Shown piece after piece: positions 1 to 5,735 of a stretch of 5,735 nt of DNA. The translations under genes and the position numbers were made by a program. The notes beneath the pieces were generated by a model, which was not told where the DNA came from, did not search any database, and saw only the letters and a program-made list of their open reading frames with translations. Positions within the stretch are counted from its first letter, which is position 1; each line of letters opens with the position of its first letter. Origin of the DNA: Steroidobacteraceae bacterium (GTDB lineage: Bacteria > Pseudomonadota > Gammaproteobacteria > Steroidobacterales > Steroidobacteraceae); NCBI GenBank assembly GCA_023253235.1, contig JALRHE010000092.1:1-5735 (forward strand), read 5' to 3'.

Positions 1-288
1 ACCTGCTGTACCCGTCAAACGCCGCGGTGCCGGCTGCTTGCCATCGCGCTCCGGAGCCGTTGCCACGATCCACAGATCCGACACCTGAGTCTTCTCGTCG
101 TAGGCCGGTTCCGTCACAGCGAACACCGCCCAACGCCCGTCCGGGCTGACCGACGGAGACCCGACCCGCTTCATCAGCCAGAGATCCTCGTGCGTGATCG
201 GATTTTGCGGAGCGGCGGCCGCCACGATCGAGGGTGTGGAAAGGGACAGACCGAGGGCAGCCGTGACGGCTAGGAGGAAGCGTTTCAT
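1..288 (-). CDS. S9 (prolyl oligopeptidase) family peptidase, N-terminal part only
   Basis: This is the first 96 codons of a minus-strand gene whose remainder lies beyond the left window edge. It begins MKRFLLAVTAALGLSL, a Sec-type signal peptide with a KR n-region and a hydrophobic core to about residue 22. Cleavage is likely within the Ala run at residues 23-26, so the mature protein should be periplasmic or exported. The mature start (PITHEDLWLMKRVGSPSVSP) followed by DGRWAVF is the first PD40-like blade motif of the beta-propeller that precedes the alpha/beta hydrolase domain in S9 dipeptidyl/acylaminoacyl peptidases. The Ser-Asp-His catalytic residues would lie in the missing C-terminal part and cannot be checked. 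ATG at 288 is preferred because it gives a normal signal peptide. An in-frame ATG at 315 would add nine residues (MRPICHNRV). No clear Shine-Dalgarno precedes either start. Substrate unknown; TolB-like propeller proteins share PD40 repeats but are less likely. Confidence 0.8.
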   Translation of the reverse strand, partial: MKRFLLAVTAALGLSLSTPSIVAAAAPQNPITHEDLWLMKRVGSPSVSPDGRWAVFAVTEPAYDEKTQVSDLWIVATAPERDGKQPAPRRLTGTAG

Positions 289-294
289 GACCCG

Positions 295-323
295 ATTATG
301 GCAAATGGGTCTCATCTTGCGAC
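295..323 (-). promoter_or_regulatory. Possible leftward promoter for the S9 peptidase gene
   Basis: On the minus strand, bases 300-295 read CATAAT, five of six matches to the -10 consensus. With a 17-bp spacer, the -35 position (323-318) reads GTCGCA, a poor match. Six bases separate the -10 from the ATG at 288, so transcription would begin at about the A of the start codon. This would fit the absence of a visible ribosome binding site and would make the mRNA leaderless. The weak -35 element keeps confidence low. Confidence 0.3.
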
Positions 324-345
324 GCTCCGAGTGCTGACCCATAAT
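317..345 (+). promoter_or_regulatory. Sigma70-like promoter of the Fe(III) transport operon
   Basis: TTGCGA at 317-322 (four of six to TTGACA) and CATAAT at 340-345 (five of six to TATAAT) are separated by 17 bp, the optimal spacing. The predicted transcription start is about base 352, giving a leader of roughly 26 bases before the ATG at 378. The -10 element is followed directly by the Fur-box-like palindrome, the usual arrangement for an iron-repressed promoter. The -35 hexamer overlaps the poor -35 region of the leftward promoter on the other strand. Confidence 0.6.
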
Positions 346-360
346 TGCGAATGATTCTTA
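346..360. promoter_or_regulatory. Fur box (iron-responsive operator)
   Basis: The sequence TGCGAAT-G-ATTCTTA is a 7-1-7 inverted repeat centred on base 353. It matches 10 of 14 arm positions of the Fur consensus TGATAAT-N-ATTATCA and retains the central AAT-N-ATT core. It begins one base after the -10 hexamer and covers the predicted transcription start at about 352, so Fur with Fe(II) bound there would block RNA polymerase. Its position immediately ahead of Fe(III) transporter genes strongly supports the call. Binding by Fur is inferred from sequence and context. Confidence 0.75.
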
Positions 361-377
361 ACTGCGGATTTATTGCC

Positions 378-1403
378 ATGCGCCTGCCTACCTGCAACCG
401 TCTCGTCTCGACCGTCCTCGCCGCACTCTGTTCACTCCCGGCGCTGCACGTACGAGCAGCGGACGCAACAGAACCGGTCGTGGTTTATTCGGCGCGTAAC
501 GAGCAATTGATCAAACCGATCTTCGATCGATTCACCGCCGAAACGGGAATCCCGGTCCGCTTCACGACAGCGGACGCAGCGGTGCTGATCGAGCGACTCG
601 CTGCCGAAGGCAAGAACAGTCCGGCGGATATGCTGATGACCGTCGATGCCGGCGAACTTTGGAATGCAGCCAATCGCGGCTTGTTACGGCCCACGCGCTC
701 ATCGATTTTGGAAGCCAACATACCGGCGACCCTGCGTGATCCGGGCAACCGTTGGGTGGGCTTGTCGCAACGGGCGCGCACCATCGTCTACCACCCGAAC
801 CGCGTCGACCCGCGCACCCTCAGCACGTACGAAGCGTTGGCAGACCCGGTTTGGAAAAATCGGCTGTGTCTGCGCAGCTCAAAGAAGGTTTACAACCAGT
901 CACTCGTGGCCATGATGATCAAGGCGCGCGGTGAAACGGCAACGGAAACCACGATCCGAGGATGGGTCGCCAATCTCGCGGCGCCGCCCTTTGCCAATGA
1001 CAATCAAGTCATGGAGGCCATTGCCGCGGGTCAATGTGATGTCGGCATCGTCAATACCTATTACCTCGGTCGGATGCTGCAGAAACAGCCTGACTTCCCG
1101 GTCAAAGTATTTTGGGCAAACCAGCGTGGTGATGGCACCCATGTCAACGTCAGTGGCGCTGGCATCACCCGTCACGCGCGCAATCCCGCGGGCGCTCAAA
1201 AATTGCTGGAGTGGCTATCCGCAGGCGAAGCGCAGCGACTCTTCGCCGGATCGAATATGGAGTATCCGGTCAACCCGACCGTCGAAATCGATCCGCTCGT
1301 TCGCAGCTGGGGTAGCTTCACGCCAAGCCGTATCAACATCGTCGAGGCGGGTCGTCGGCAGGCCACGGCCGTGCGCGTGATGGATCGCGCCGGCTGGCGG
1401 TAA
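378..1403 (+). CDS. fbpA: Periplasmic Fe(III)-binding protein of an ABC importer (FutA/FbpA type)
   Basis: Solute-binding protein that captures ferric iron in the periplasm and delivers it to the permease encoded next. From ATG 378 it is 341 residues, normal for the family. Residues 1-27 form a signal peptide (RLVSTVLAALCSLPALHVRA, cleavage at VRA/AD). Family landmarks are VVVYSAR (about 34-40), NSPADMLMTVD (80-90), GLSQRARTIVY (128-138), RSSKKVYNQSL (166-176), NTYYLGRM (226-233), GTHVNVSGAG (253-262) and EYPVNP (295-300). Tyr138 and the pair Tyr228/Tyr229 match known iron-ligand tyrosines of FutA proteins. The N-lobe ligand position reads Asn41-Glu42 where FutA has His-Tyr. The open frame extends up to TTG 345 and ATG 351, but those codons lie in the -10 element or at the predicted mRNA start and would precede the signal peptide with extra residues, so 378 is chosen. 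A weak GCGGA (364-368) lies nine bases upstream. Confidence 0.92.
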   Translation: MRLPTCNRLVSTVLAALCSLPALHVRAADATEPVVVYSARNEQLIKPIFDRFTAETGIPVRFTTADAAVLIERLAAEGKNSPADMLMTVDAGELWNAANRGLLRPTRSSILEANIPATLRDPGNRWVGLSQRARTIVYHPNRVDPRTLSTYEALADPVWKNRLCLRSSKKVYNQSLVAMMIKARGETATETTIRGWVANLAAPPFANDNQVMEAIAAGQCDVGIVNTYYLGRMLQKQPDFPVKVFWANQRGDGTHVNVSGAGITRHARNPAGAQKLLEWLSAGEAQRLFAGSNMEYPVNPTVEIDPLVRSWGSFTPSRINIVEAGRRQATAVRVMDRAGWR

Positions 1404-2956
1404 TGTTCGCGCGCTGGCGCGCCTCGCTGATTATTTTGCTGGCGGCCGCACCGGCACTCGTCGTTTTGGTGGGTCTCGTCGGCGCGTGGCTCACGCCGGC
1501 TGGCGACACATTGCAACACCAGTGGCGCTACCTGCTGCCCGATGCCGGTCGTAACACGTTCATTCTCGTGATGACCGTGGCCGCAGGAGCAGCGCTCGTC
1601 GGTACTACCCTCGCCGCCCTCGTCGCGCTCTGCGAGTTCCCCGGTCGCGCGTTTTTTTCATGGGGCTTGCTACTGCCGTTGTCGATCCCGGGATACGTGC
1701 TCGCCGCGGTCTTCGCCGGCAGCCTCGACTACGCAAGCCCACTTTACAGTTGGCTGCGCGAGCAATTCGGCTGGCAGTGGCCATCGATCCGCTCGCTCGG
1801 AGGCGCGGCTCTCGTACTCACGCTCACGCTGTTTCCCTACGTCTATCTGATCGCGCGAGTCGCCTTCGAATCTGCGGCTCAACGTTATCTCGAGGCGGCC
1901 TCACTACTCGGGCGAACGCGTCTACAGGCAACTCGTGAAGTACTGTTACCGCTCGCGGTGCCGGCCGTCTTGGCCTCCACCGCCCTCGTCGCGATGGAGA
2001 CGCTCGCCGACTTCGGTGTCGTCGCAGCACTCAATGTGGACACCCTCACCACCGCGCTCTATCGCGCATGGTATGGCATGTTTTCTTTGGTGACGGCCCA
2101 ACAGATTGCAGGCTTTCTGGTAATCGTCGCGTTGCTACTGCTACTACTCGAGCATCGTGCACGCTCATCGGTACGCATGCGCGAGGCCGGTGGCATCGCC
2201 CTGCAGCGCCGGCAATTGCCCCCTCTGACGGCGGGTCTTGCCACCCTCTTTGCCAGCACCGTCCTCGGCATCGCCTTCGTTTGGCCCGTCGCGCACCTGC
2301 TGTCCTGGGCTAGTACCCATGTCACGGCGGATCTCGATGCCCGCTATTGGGGATATTTCGTGCGTAGCATTGCTCTAGCCGGACTTGGCGCCTTACTGAT
2401 CGTGTCGATCAGTACGCTCTTCGTTTACGCACGACGCGACGCTGTCAGTGGAATCGTCCGCACCGTCGCACCCTTGTCCACCGCCGGATACGCCATACCG
2501 GGAACGGTTTTGGCGGTGGGGTTGTACGCACCTCTGACGCAAGCCTTACCTTGGTTACAAGGAACGCTGCTCGTATTGTTCATCGCGTACGTCACACGTT
2601 TTTTCGCAGTCGGTCATGCACCGATGGCAGCTGGTCTCGCACGACTGCCCACGGCACTCGATGAGGCCGCCGTGCTGCTCGGCAGTCGCCCACTTGAGCG
2701 CTGGCAAAAAATTCATTGGCCTATGCTCAAAGGCAGTGTCGCCGCAGCTTTCGTATTGACCTTCGTCGACCTGATGAAAGAATTGCCGATCACCTTGCTG
2801 ACGCGGCCCTTCGGCTTCGAGACCTTGGCGATCCGTGTGTTCGAACTGACCTCCGAAGGCGAATGGGAGCGCGCCGCCGTGCCGGCACTCGCACTCGTAC
2901 TCGCCGGACTTTGGCCACTGAAATGGCTCGCAGGAAGAATGTCTCATGCGACTTGA
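1403..2956 (+). CDS. fbpB: Fe(III) ABC transporter permease, two fused membrane domains (FbpB type)
   Basis: Inner-membrane channel of the ferric importer, 517 residues, a usual FbpB length. Two homologous permease halves are fused in one chain, with about twelve hydrophobic segments (for example 9-31, 55-76, 133-153, 234-250, 275-301, 320-342, 385-403 and 491-511). Each half has an EAA loop that docks to the ATPase: EAASLLGRTRLQATREVLLP at 164-183 and DEAAVLLGSRPLERWQKIHW at 420-439. Other family signatures are LADFGVVAALNVDTLTTALY (201-220) and DLMKELPITLLTRPFGFETL (456-475). The start codon overlaps the previous stop by one base (TAATG), so translation is probably coupled; a GGCGG lies at 1396-1400, very close to the ATG. 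Iron as the substrate is inferred from the neighbouring binding protein and the FbpB-like signatures. The frame is intact throughout. Confidence 0.92.
   Translation: MFARWRASLIILLAAAPALVVLVGLVGAWLTPAGDTLQHQWRYLLPDAGRNTFILVMTVAAGAALVGTTLAALVALCEFPGRAFFSWGLLLPLSIPGYVLAAVFAGSLDYASPLYSWLREQFGWQWPSIRSLGGAALVLTLTLFPYVYLIARVAFESAAQRYLEAASLLGRTRLQATREVLLPLAVPAVLASTALVAMETLADFGVVAALNVDTLTTALYRAWYGMFSLVTAQQIAGFLVIVALLLLLLEHRARSSVRMREAGGIALQRRQLPPLTAGLATLFASTVLGIAFVWPVAHLLSWASTHVTADLDARYWGYFVRSIALAGLGALLIVSISTLFVYARRDAVSGIVRTVAPLSTAGYAIPGTVLAVGLYAPLTQALPWLQGTLLVLFIAYVTRFFAVGHAPMAAGLARLPTALDEAAVLLGSRPLERWQKIHWPMLKGSVAAAFVLTFVDLMKELPITLLTRPFGFETLAIRVFELTSEGEWERAAVPALALVLAGLWPLKWLAGRMSHAT
2932..2937 (+). 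promoter_or_regulatory. Ribosome binding site for the ATPase gene, inside the permease gene
   Basis: AGGAAG sits within the end of the permease coding sequence, with AGGA ending ten bases before the ATG at 2946. It is the clearest Shine-Dalgarno in the operon and supports ATG 2946, 11 bases before the end of the permease stop codon, as the true start of the ATPase gene. Confidence 0.6.
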
Positions 2957-3968
2957 ACTTCGCGATATCCACTTCCGTCGGGAAGCCACTGAAATCCTGC
3001 GGGGAGTCGACCTACAACTGGAGGCCGGTGACATCGGCGTTCTCGTCGGCCCGAGCGGCTGCGGCAAAACCACGACTCTGCGATGTATCGCCGGTCTCGA
3101 ATCGATTACGCGCGGCGAGATCCAACTTGGCGATCGCGTGGTGTCTTCGGCCGATCACTGCCTCGGCGCCGAAGTGCGTCGTGTTGGCTATGTCTTGCAA
3201 GACAACGCCCTGTTCCCGCACTTGAGCGTCGCCGACAACATTCGCTTCGGCTTGCGCAGCCTTTCGCGAGATGACCGCGAGACTCGCGTCGCCGACATGC
3301 TCGCTTTGCTCGGACTACGAGGTCTCGAACGACGTTTGCCTCAGGATCTCTCAGGCGGTCAACAGCAACGCGTCGCGATCGCCCGATCACTTGCGCCGCA
3401 ACCTGACCTTCTGCTGATGGACGAGCCGTTCTCGAATCTCGATGCGCGACTGCGGACCGAACTCGTCGGCGAACTACGCGAGTTGCTTAAGGGGCTTCGT
3501 ATCACGACCCTAGTGGTGACGCACGATCAGCACGATGCGTTCGGCCTCGCCGATCGTCTCGGGTACATGAACGACGGACGATTGGAGCAATGGGATACGC
3601 CTTACGATGTGTATCACCGACCGCGCACACGTGCGGTAGCCGGCTTCATCGGTGATGGCGTGATGCTGCCTGCGATCGGCAAAGATGGTCTTTGGCAGAC
3701 GGAGCTTGGGGCCATCGAAGATCCCGCTGCCGAAGGCTCGGCGGATCTGCTGCTGAGACCCGATGACTTGCTGCATGATGACGACTCACCGACACAGGCT
3801 CGCATCGTTGCGCGAGTCTTCAGAGGTGCCGATTTCCTCTACACGGTGCAACTACCGAGTGGTCTGCGCGTATTGGCATTGGCGCCGAGCCATCACGACC
3901 ATCATATTGGCGAGACGCTAGGCTTTCGTCTGGCCAACGATCATCTGGTCGTCTTCCGTCGCGACTAG
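2946..3968 (+). CDS. fbpC: ABC transporter ATP-binding protein for Fe(III) import (FbpC type)
   Basis: Cytoplasmic ATPase, 340 residues, that dimerises and drives the fused permease. All nucleotide-binding motifs are intact: Walker A GPSGCGKT at 35-42, Q-loop Gln85 (YVLQD), signature LSGGQ at 135-139, Walker B LLLMDE at 155-160, D-loop SNLD at 163-166 and switch His193 (VTHD). QEDN-type variation is absent. After about residue 235 comes a TOBE-like C-terminal regulatory domain, as in FbpC and other proteins of the CUT/ferric group; its LLLRPDDL at 268-275 is typical. This domain also contains a histidine-rich turn, SHHDHH, at 315-320. The gene overlaps the permease gene by 11 bases, completing a binding protein-permease-ATPase operon. 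Its TAG stop interlocks with that of the convergent helicase gene. Ferric specificity is inferred from the operon, because the ATPase alone would not separate it from spermidine or sulfate homologues. Confidence 0.93.
   Translation: MRLELRDIHFRREATEILRGVDLQLEAGDIGVLVGPSGCGKTTTLRCIAGLESITRGEIQLGDRVVSSADHCLGAEVRRVGYVLQDNALFPHLSVADNIRFGLRSLSRDDRETRVADMLALLGLRGLERRLPQDLSGGQQQRVAIARSLAPQPDLLLMDEPFSNLDARLRTELVGELRELLKGLRITTLVVTHDQHDAFGLADRLGYMNDGRLEQWDTPYDVYHRPRTRAVAGFIGDGVMLPAIGKDGLWQTELGAIEDPAAEGSADLLLRPDDLLHDDDSPTQARIVARVFRGADFLYTVQLPSGLRVLALAPSHHDHHIGETLGFRLANDHLVVFRRD
3965..3968. other. Interlocked stop codons of two convergent genes
   Basis: The palindrome CTAG supplies TAG to the plus-strand ATPase gene (3966-3968) and TAG to the minus-strand helicase gene (3967-3965). 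The coding regions therefore overlap by four bases, leaving no intergenic space and no room for a conventional terminator between them. No hairpin followed by a T-run is evident on either strand immediately after either stop, so each transcript probably runs into the opposite gene. Confidence 0.9.
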
Positions 3969-5626
3969 TAGCGCGAACCTCGCCCCTTTTTCTCGGCCTT
4001 GATTCGCTTGATCGCGAGCGGTTGCCCGCGAACGACGATCCCTGCGAGGTGTTTCAAAACGTGATCTGGGATTTGAGCTGGCAGACGCACGATCGTGTGA
4101 TCGTCACGGATGTCGATGCCATTGATCTCGCTGCCGTGCATATCGCCCTCATGCGCCAAGGCGCCGACGATATTGCCCGGTTGCACGCCGTGACGACGAC
4201 CAACTTCGAGGCGGAAAAACGCCTGCGGACCCTCAGGGCGACGCGGCTTTGACATCTTATGCTCGACGCTTTCGCGCACTTCCTCGGTGGGTTCTGCGCG
4301 CTTGGTGACGAACAATGAACGCCCCGACTTCGCCAAGGACGCGAGCGCAGCGGCGACGTCGAACACATCCGCACCGCTCTCTCGCACAAACTCTTCGATG
4401 ACGCCGCGGTAGGCTGACAGCTCCTGAGATTCGAGCATTTCGGTCAACTCTTTCTTGAACTTCTCTGCGCGGCGCGCGTTGACCTCTTGAACGGTTGGCA
4501 GCGCCATCGGCTCGATCGGCTGACGGGTGGCACGCTCGATGATGCGCAGCATGTTGCGCTCGCGTGCCGAGATGAAAAGAATCGCCTCGCCCGAACGACC
4601 CGCACGACCGGTACGGCCGATTCGATGTACATACGACTCGCTATCGTAAGGGACGTCGAAATTAACGACGTGTGTAATACGCTCGACGTCGATGCCTCGC
4701 GCCGCGACGTCGGTCGCCACCACGATATCGATCTTGCCGCTCTTCAATGCGGCGATCGTTCGCTCTCGCTGCGCTTGCAGGATATCGCCATTCAGTGCGG
4801 CAGCTGCAAAACCACGCGCTTCGAGTTTCTCAACGAGCTCGACGGTAGATTGCTTGGTGCGGGCAAAGACGAGCATCGCATCGAACGTCTCGACCTCGAG
4901 CAGTCGGGTCAAGGCATCGAGTTTGTGAATACCGGAGACTAGCCAATAACGCTGTCGGATATTGGCGGCGGTCGCCGTCTTGGACTTGACGGTGATCTCA
5001 CGCGGATCACGCAGGTGCTTCTGGGCGATGCGCTTGATCTGAGTCGGCAACGTGGCCGAGAACAGCACCACCTGTCGCTCCGCCGGCACGAGGCTCAAAA
5101 TGTGATCGATCGCATCGACGAAACCCATCTGCAGCATTTCGTCAGCCTCGTCGAGCACGACGTGACGAATGGTGTTCAGATCGAGCGTGCCTCGTTCGAG
5201 GTGATCAATCACGCGACCGGGCGTCGCCACGACGATGTGTACGCCACGACGCAAGGCGTTCAATTGCGGGGTATAGCTCTGTCCGCCATAGATAGGCAGC
5301 ACGTGCAGGCCCGGCATGTGGCTCGCATATTTTTGACAGGCTTCGGCAACCTGAATCGCAAGTTCTCGGGTCGGAACCAACACCAGTGCCTGCGGTTCGC
5401 GCCGAGCGACATCGATTTGCGACAACACGGGCAAGGCGAAAGCGGCGGTCTTGCCGGTGCCCGTCTGGGCTTGCCCTATCAGGTCTCGCCCTTGGAGCAG
5501 CACAGGTATCGTGGCGCGCTGAATTGGCGAGGGTGTCTCGTAGCCCACGGAGGCGAGCGCAGAAACCAAGGCGGGATTCAGGCCGAGTTCGGCGAAAGTC
5601 AGATCAGTTTGTTCGTTGGCAGTCAT
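3965..5626 (-). CDS. deaD: DEAD-box ATP-dependent RNA helicase (DeaD/CsdA type)
   Basis: RNA helicase of 553 residues that unwinds short RNA duplexes; relatives act in ribosome assembly, mRNA decay and cold adaptation. Core motifs in order: Phe11 with Q motif PSPIQ (32-36), motif I AQTGTGKT (53-60), Ia PTRELA (85-90), Ib TPGR (135-138), II DEAD (159-162), III SAT (190-192), IV LVFARTK (252-258), V ATDVAARGID (304-313) and VI HRIGRTGRAGR (334-344). A linker of about 380-465 leads to a DbpA-like RNA-binding domain at about 467-540 (RLEVGRRHGVQPGNIVGAL onward). The tail is short and basic (KAEKKGRGSRY), and the whole is shorter than the 629-residue E. coli DeaD, mainly lacking its long Arg/Gly-rich extension. 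ATG 5626 is the only ATG between an in-frame upstream stop (5677-5675) and the Q motif. No Shine-Dalgarno is visible. The DbpA-like tail could suggest DbpA, but the length and linker favour DeaD. Confidence 0.93.
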   Translation of the reverse strand: MTANEQTDLTFAELGLNPALVSALASVGYETPSPIQRATIPVLLQGRDLIGQAQTGTGKTAAFALPVLSQIDVARREPQALVLVPTRELAIQVAEACQKYASHMPGLHVLPIYGGQSYTPQLNALRRGVHIVVATPGRVIDHLERGTLDLNTIRHVVLDEADEMLQMGFVDAIDHILSLVPAERQVVLFSATLPTQIKRIAQKHLRDPREITVKSKTATAANIRQRYWLVSGIHKLDALTRLLEVETFDAMLVFARTKQSTVELVEKLEARGFAAAALNGDILQAQRERTIAALKSGKIDIVVATDVAARGIDVERITHVVNFDVPYDSESYVHRIGRTGRAGRSGEAILFISARERNMLRIIERATRQPIEPMALPTVQEVNARRAEKFKKELTEMLESQELSAYRGVIEEFVRESGADVFDVAAALASLAKSGRSLFVTKRAEPTEEVRESVEHKMSKPRRPEGPQAFFRLEVGRRHGVQPGNIVGALAHEGDMHGSEINGIDIRDDHTIVRLPAQIPDHVLKHLAGIVVRGQPLAIKRIKAEKKGRGSRY

Positions 5627-5735
5627 CGCGGAGGTAGTGGCAATAGGGCCTTGGAAATCGAGTCGCGATGCAGGTCACGTCGTGACAACCCCCCGAAAGG
5701 CTCGTCTGAGGGGTCCGATAAAATTGGTAGCGGGG
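5627..5735 (-). promoter_or_regulatory. Leader/upstream region of the helicase gene (partial)
   Basis: No convincing coding sequence is seen in these 109 bases. The helicase-sense strand just before the ATG reads CCACTACCTCCGCG, which has no Shine-Dalgarno and instead carries CCTCC. Further up, ACCCC and GGGGT (bases 5688-5692 and 5710-5714) could form an interrupted stem. The helicase-sense AATTTTATC near 5717-5725 could contain a -10-like element, but its -35 would fall near or beyond the window edge. DeaD genes in other gammaproteobacteria can have long structured leaders, so a regulated 5' UTR is possible but unproven. Confidence 0.3.
5674..5686. repeat. 13-bp inverted repeat upstream of the helicase gene
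   Basis: GTCACG-T-CGTGAC is a perfect six-base inverted repeat around a single central base, about 48 bp upstream of the helicase ATG. Such compact dyads are typical of dimeric repressor sites, although a one-base loop is too tight for an RNA hairpin unless inner pairs open. No regulator can be named from the sequence. Confidence 0.4.

Noticed and set aside
345..377. Upstream starts TTG 345 and ATG 351 for the iron-binding protein
   Set aside because: TTG 345 lies in the -10 element, ATG 351 is at the predicted transcription start, and the added residues precede an otherwise normal signal peptide.
417..437. Lipoprotein signal around Cys18 (LAALCS) of the iron-binding protein
   Set aside because: Position -1 to Cys is Leu, which does not fit the lipobox rule of Gly, Ala or Ser; the VRA/AD site fits ordinary signal peptidase I.
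931..1380. Plus-strand open frame of 149 codons in another frame of the iron-binding protein
   Set aside because: It overlaps conserved ligand and fold motifs of the real frame, is very Arg/Ser/Pro-rich, and has no ribosome binding site or family resemblance.
2132..2150. CTACTG-like short repeats in the permease gene
   Set aside because: They encode a poly-leucine stretch (residues about 244-249) in a membrane segment, which explains the repetition.
2555..3073. Long minus-strand open frame of 172 codons over the permease-ATPase junction
   Set aside because: It is antisense to two well-supported genes, has a low-complexity Arg/Ser/Cys-rich composition with no recognisable domain, and is explained by the GC-rich codon pattern.
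4487..4942. Plus-strand open frame of 151 codons inside the helicase gene
   Set aside because: It is the complement of conserved helicase motifs, has an odd composition and no recognisable domain.
5688..5714. Rho-independent terminator near the right edge
   Set aside because: The ACCCC/GGGGT stem is short with a long loop, and no T-run follows on either strand.
5630..5735. Possible rightward gene starting at GTG 5637 behind GGAGG (5630-5634)
   Set aside because: The gap from GGAGG to GTG is only two bases, the open frame is just 33 codons to the window edge, and it resembles nothing I know; GGAGG is more simply the complement of the helicase leader.

Overview
The window is GC-rich, gene-dense bacterial DNA with G/C-biased third codon positions. 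A divergent S9 peptidase, a Fur-box-controlled periplasmic Fe(III) transporter and a DeaD-type helicase with a DbpA-like tail suggest a Gammaproteobacterium, perhaps near the Xanthomonadales. That placement is an impression from protein character only.

Layout: (1) Positions 1-288, minus strand: the first 96 codons of an exported prolyl-oligopeptidase-family (S9) peptidase, cut by the window edge. (2) Positions 289-377: a short divergent regulatory region. It holds a sigma70-like promoter facing right (TTGCGA, 17 bp, CATAAT), a Fur-box-like palindrome centred on base 353 over the predicted transcription start, and a weaker promoter facing left that would start the peptidase mRNA at or next to its ATG. 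(3) Positions 378-3968, plus strand: a complete three-gene Fe(III) ABC importer operon made of a periplasmic iron-binding protein (FutA/FbpA type), a fused two-domain permease (FbpB type) and an ATPase (FbpC type). The genes overlap by 1 and 11 bases, so translational coupling is likely. (4) Positions 3965-5626, minus strand: a complete DEAD-box RNA helicase (DeaD/CsdA type), convergent with the operon. The two genes share the palindrome CTAG as interlocked stop codons. (5) Positions 5627-5735: the helicase leader, with no Shine-Dalgarno sequence and a 13-bp dyad, running off the window.

The operon encodes all core parts of one importer. The binding protein captures Fe(III) in the periplasm, the permease forms the channel, and the ATPase powers transport. 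Fur with Fe(II) would be expected to silence it when iron is sufficient. The helicase is an unrelated RNA-remodelling housekeeping or cold-stress gene. I found no mobile element, CRISPR array, tRNA or rRNA, and no clearly undescribed system. The most informative signals are regulatory: the Fur box, which also moves the start of the first operon gene to 378, the back-to-back promoters, and the interlocked stops.
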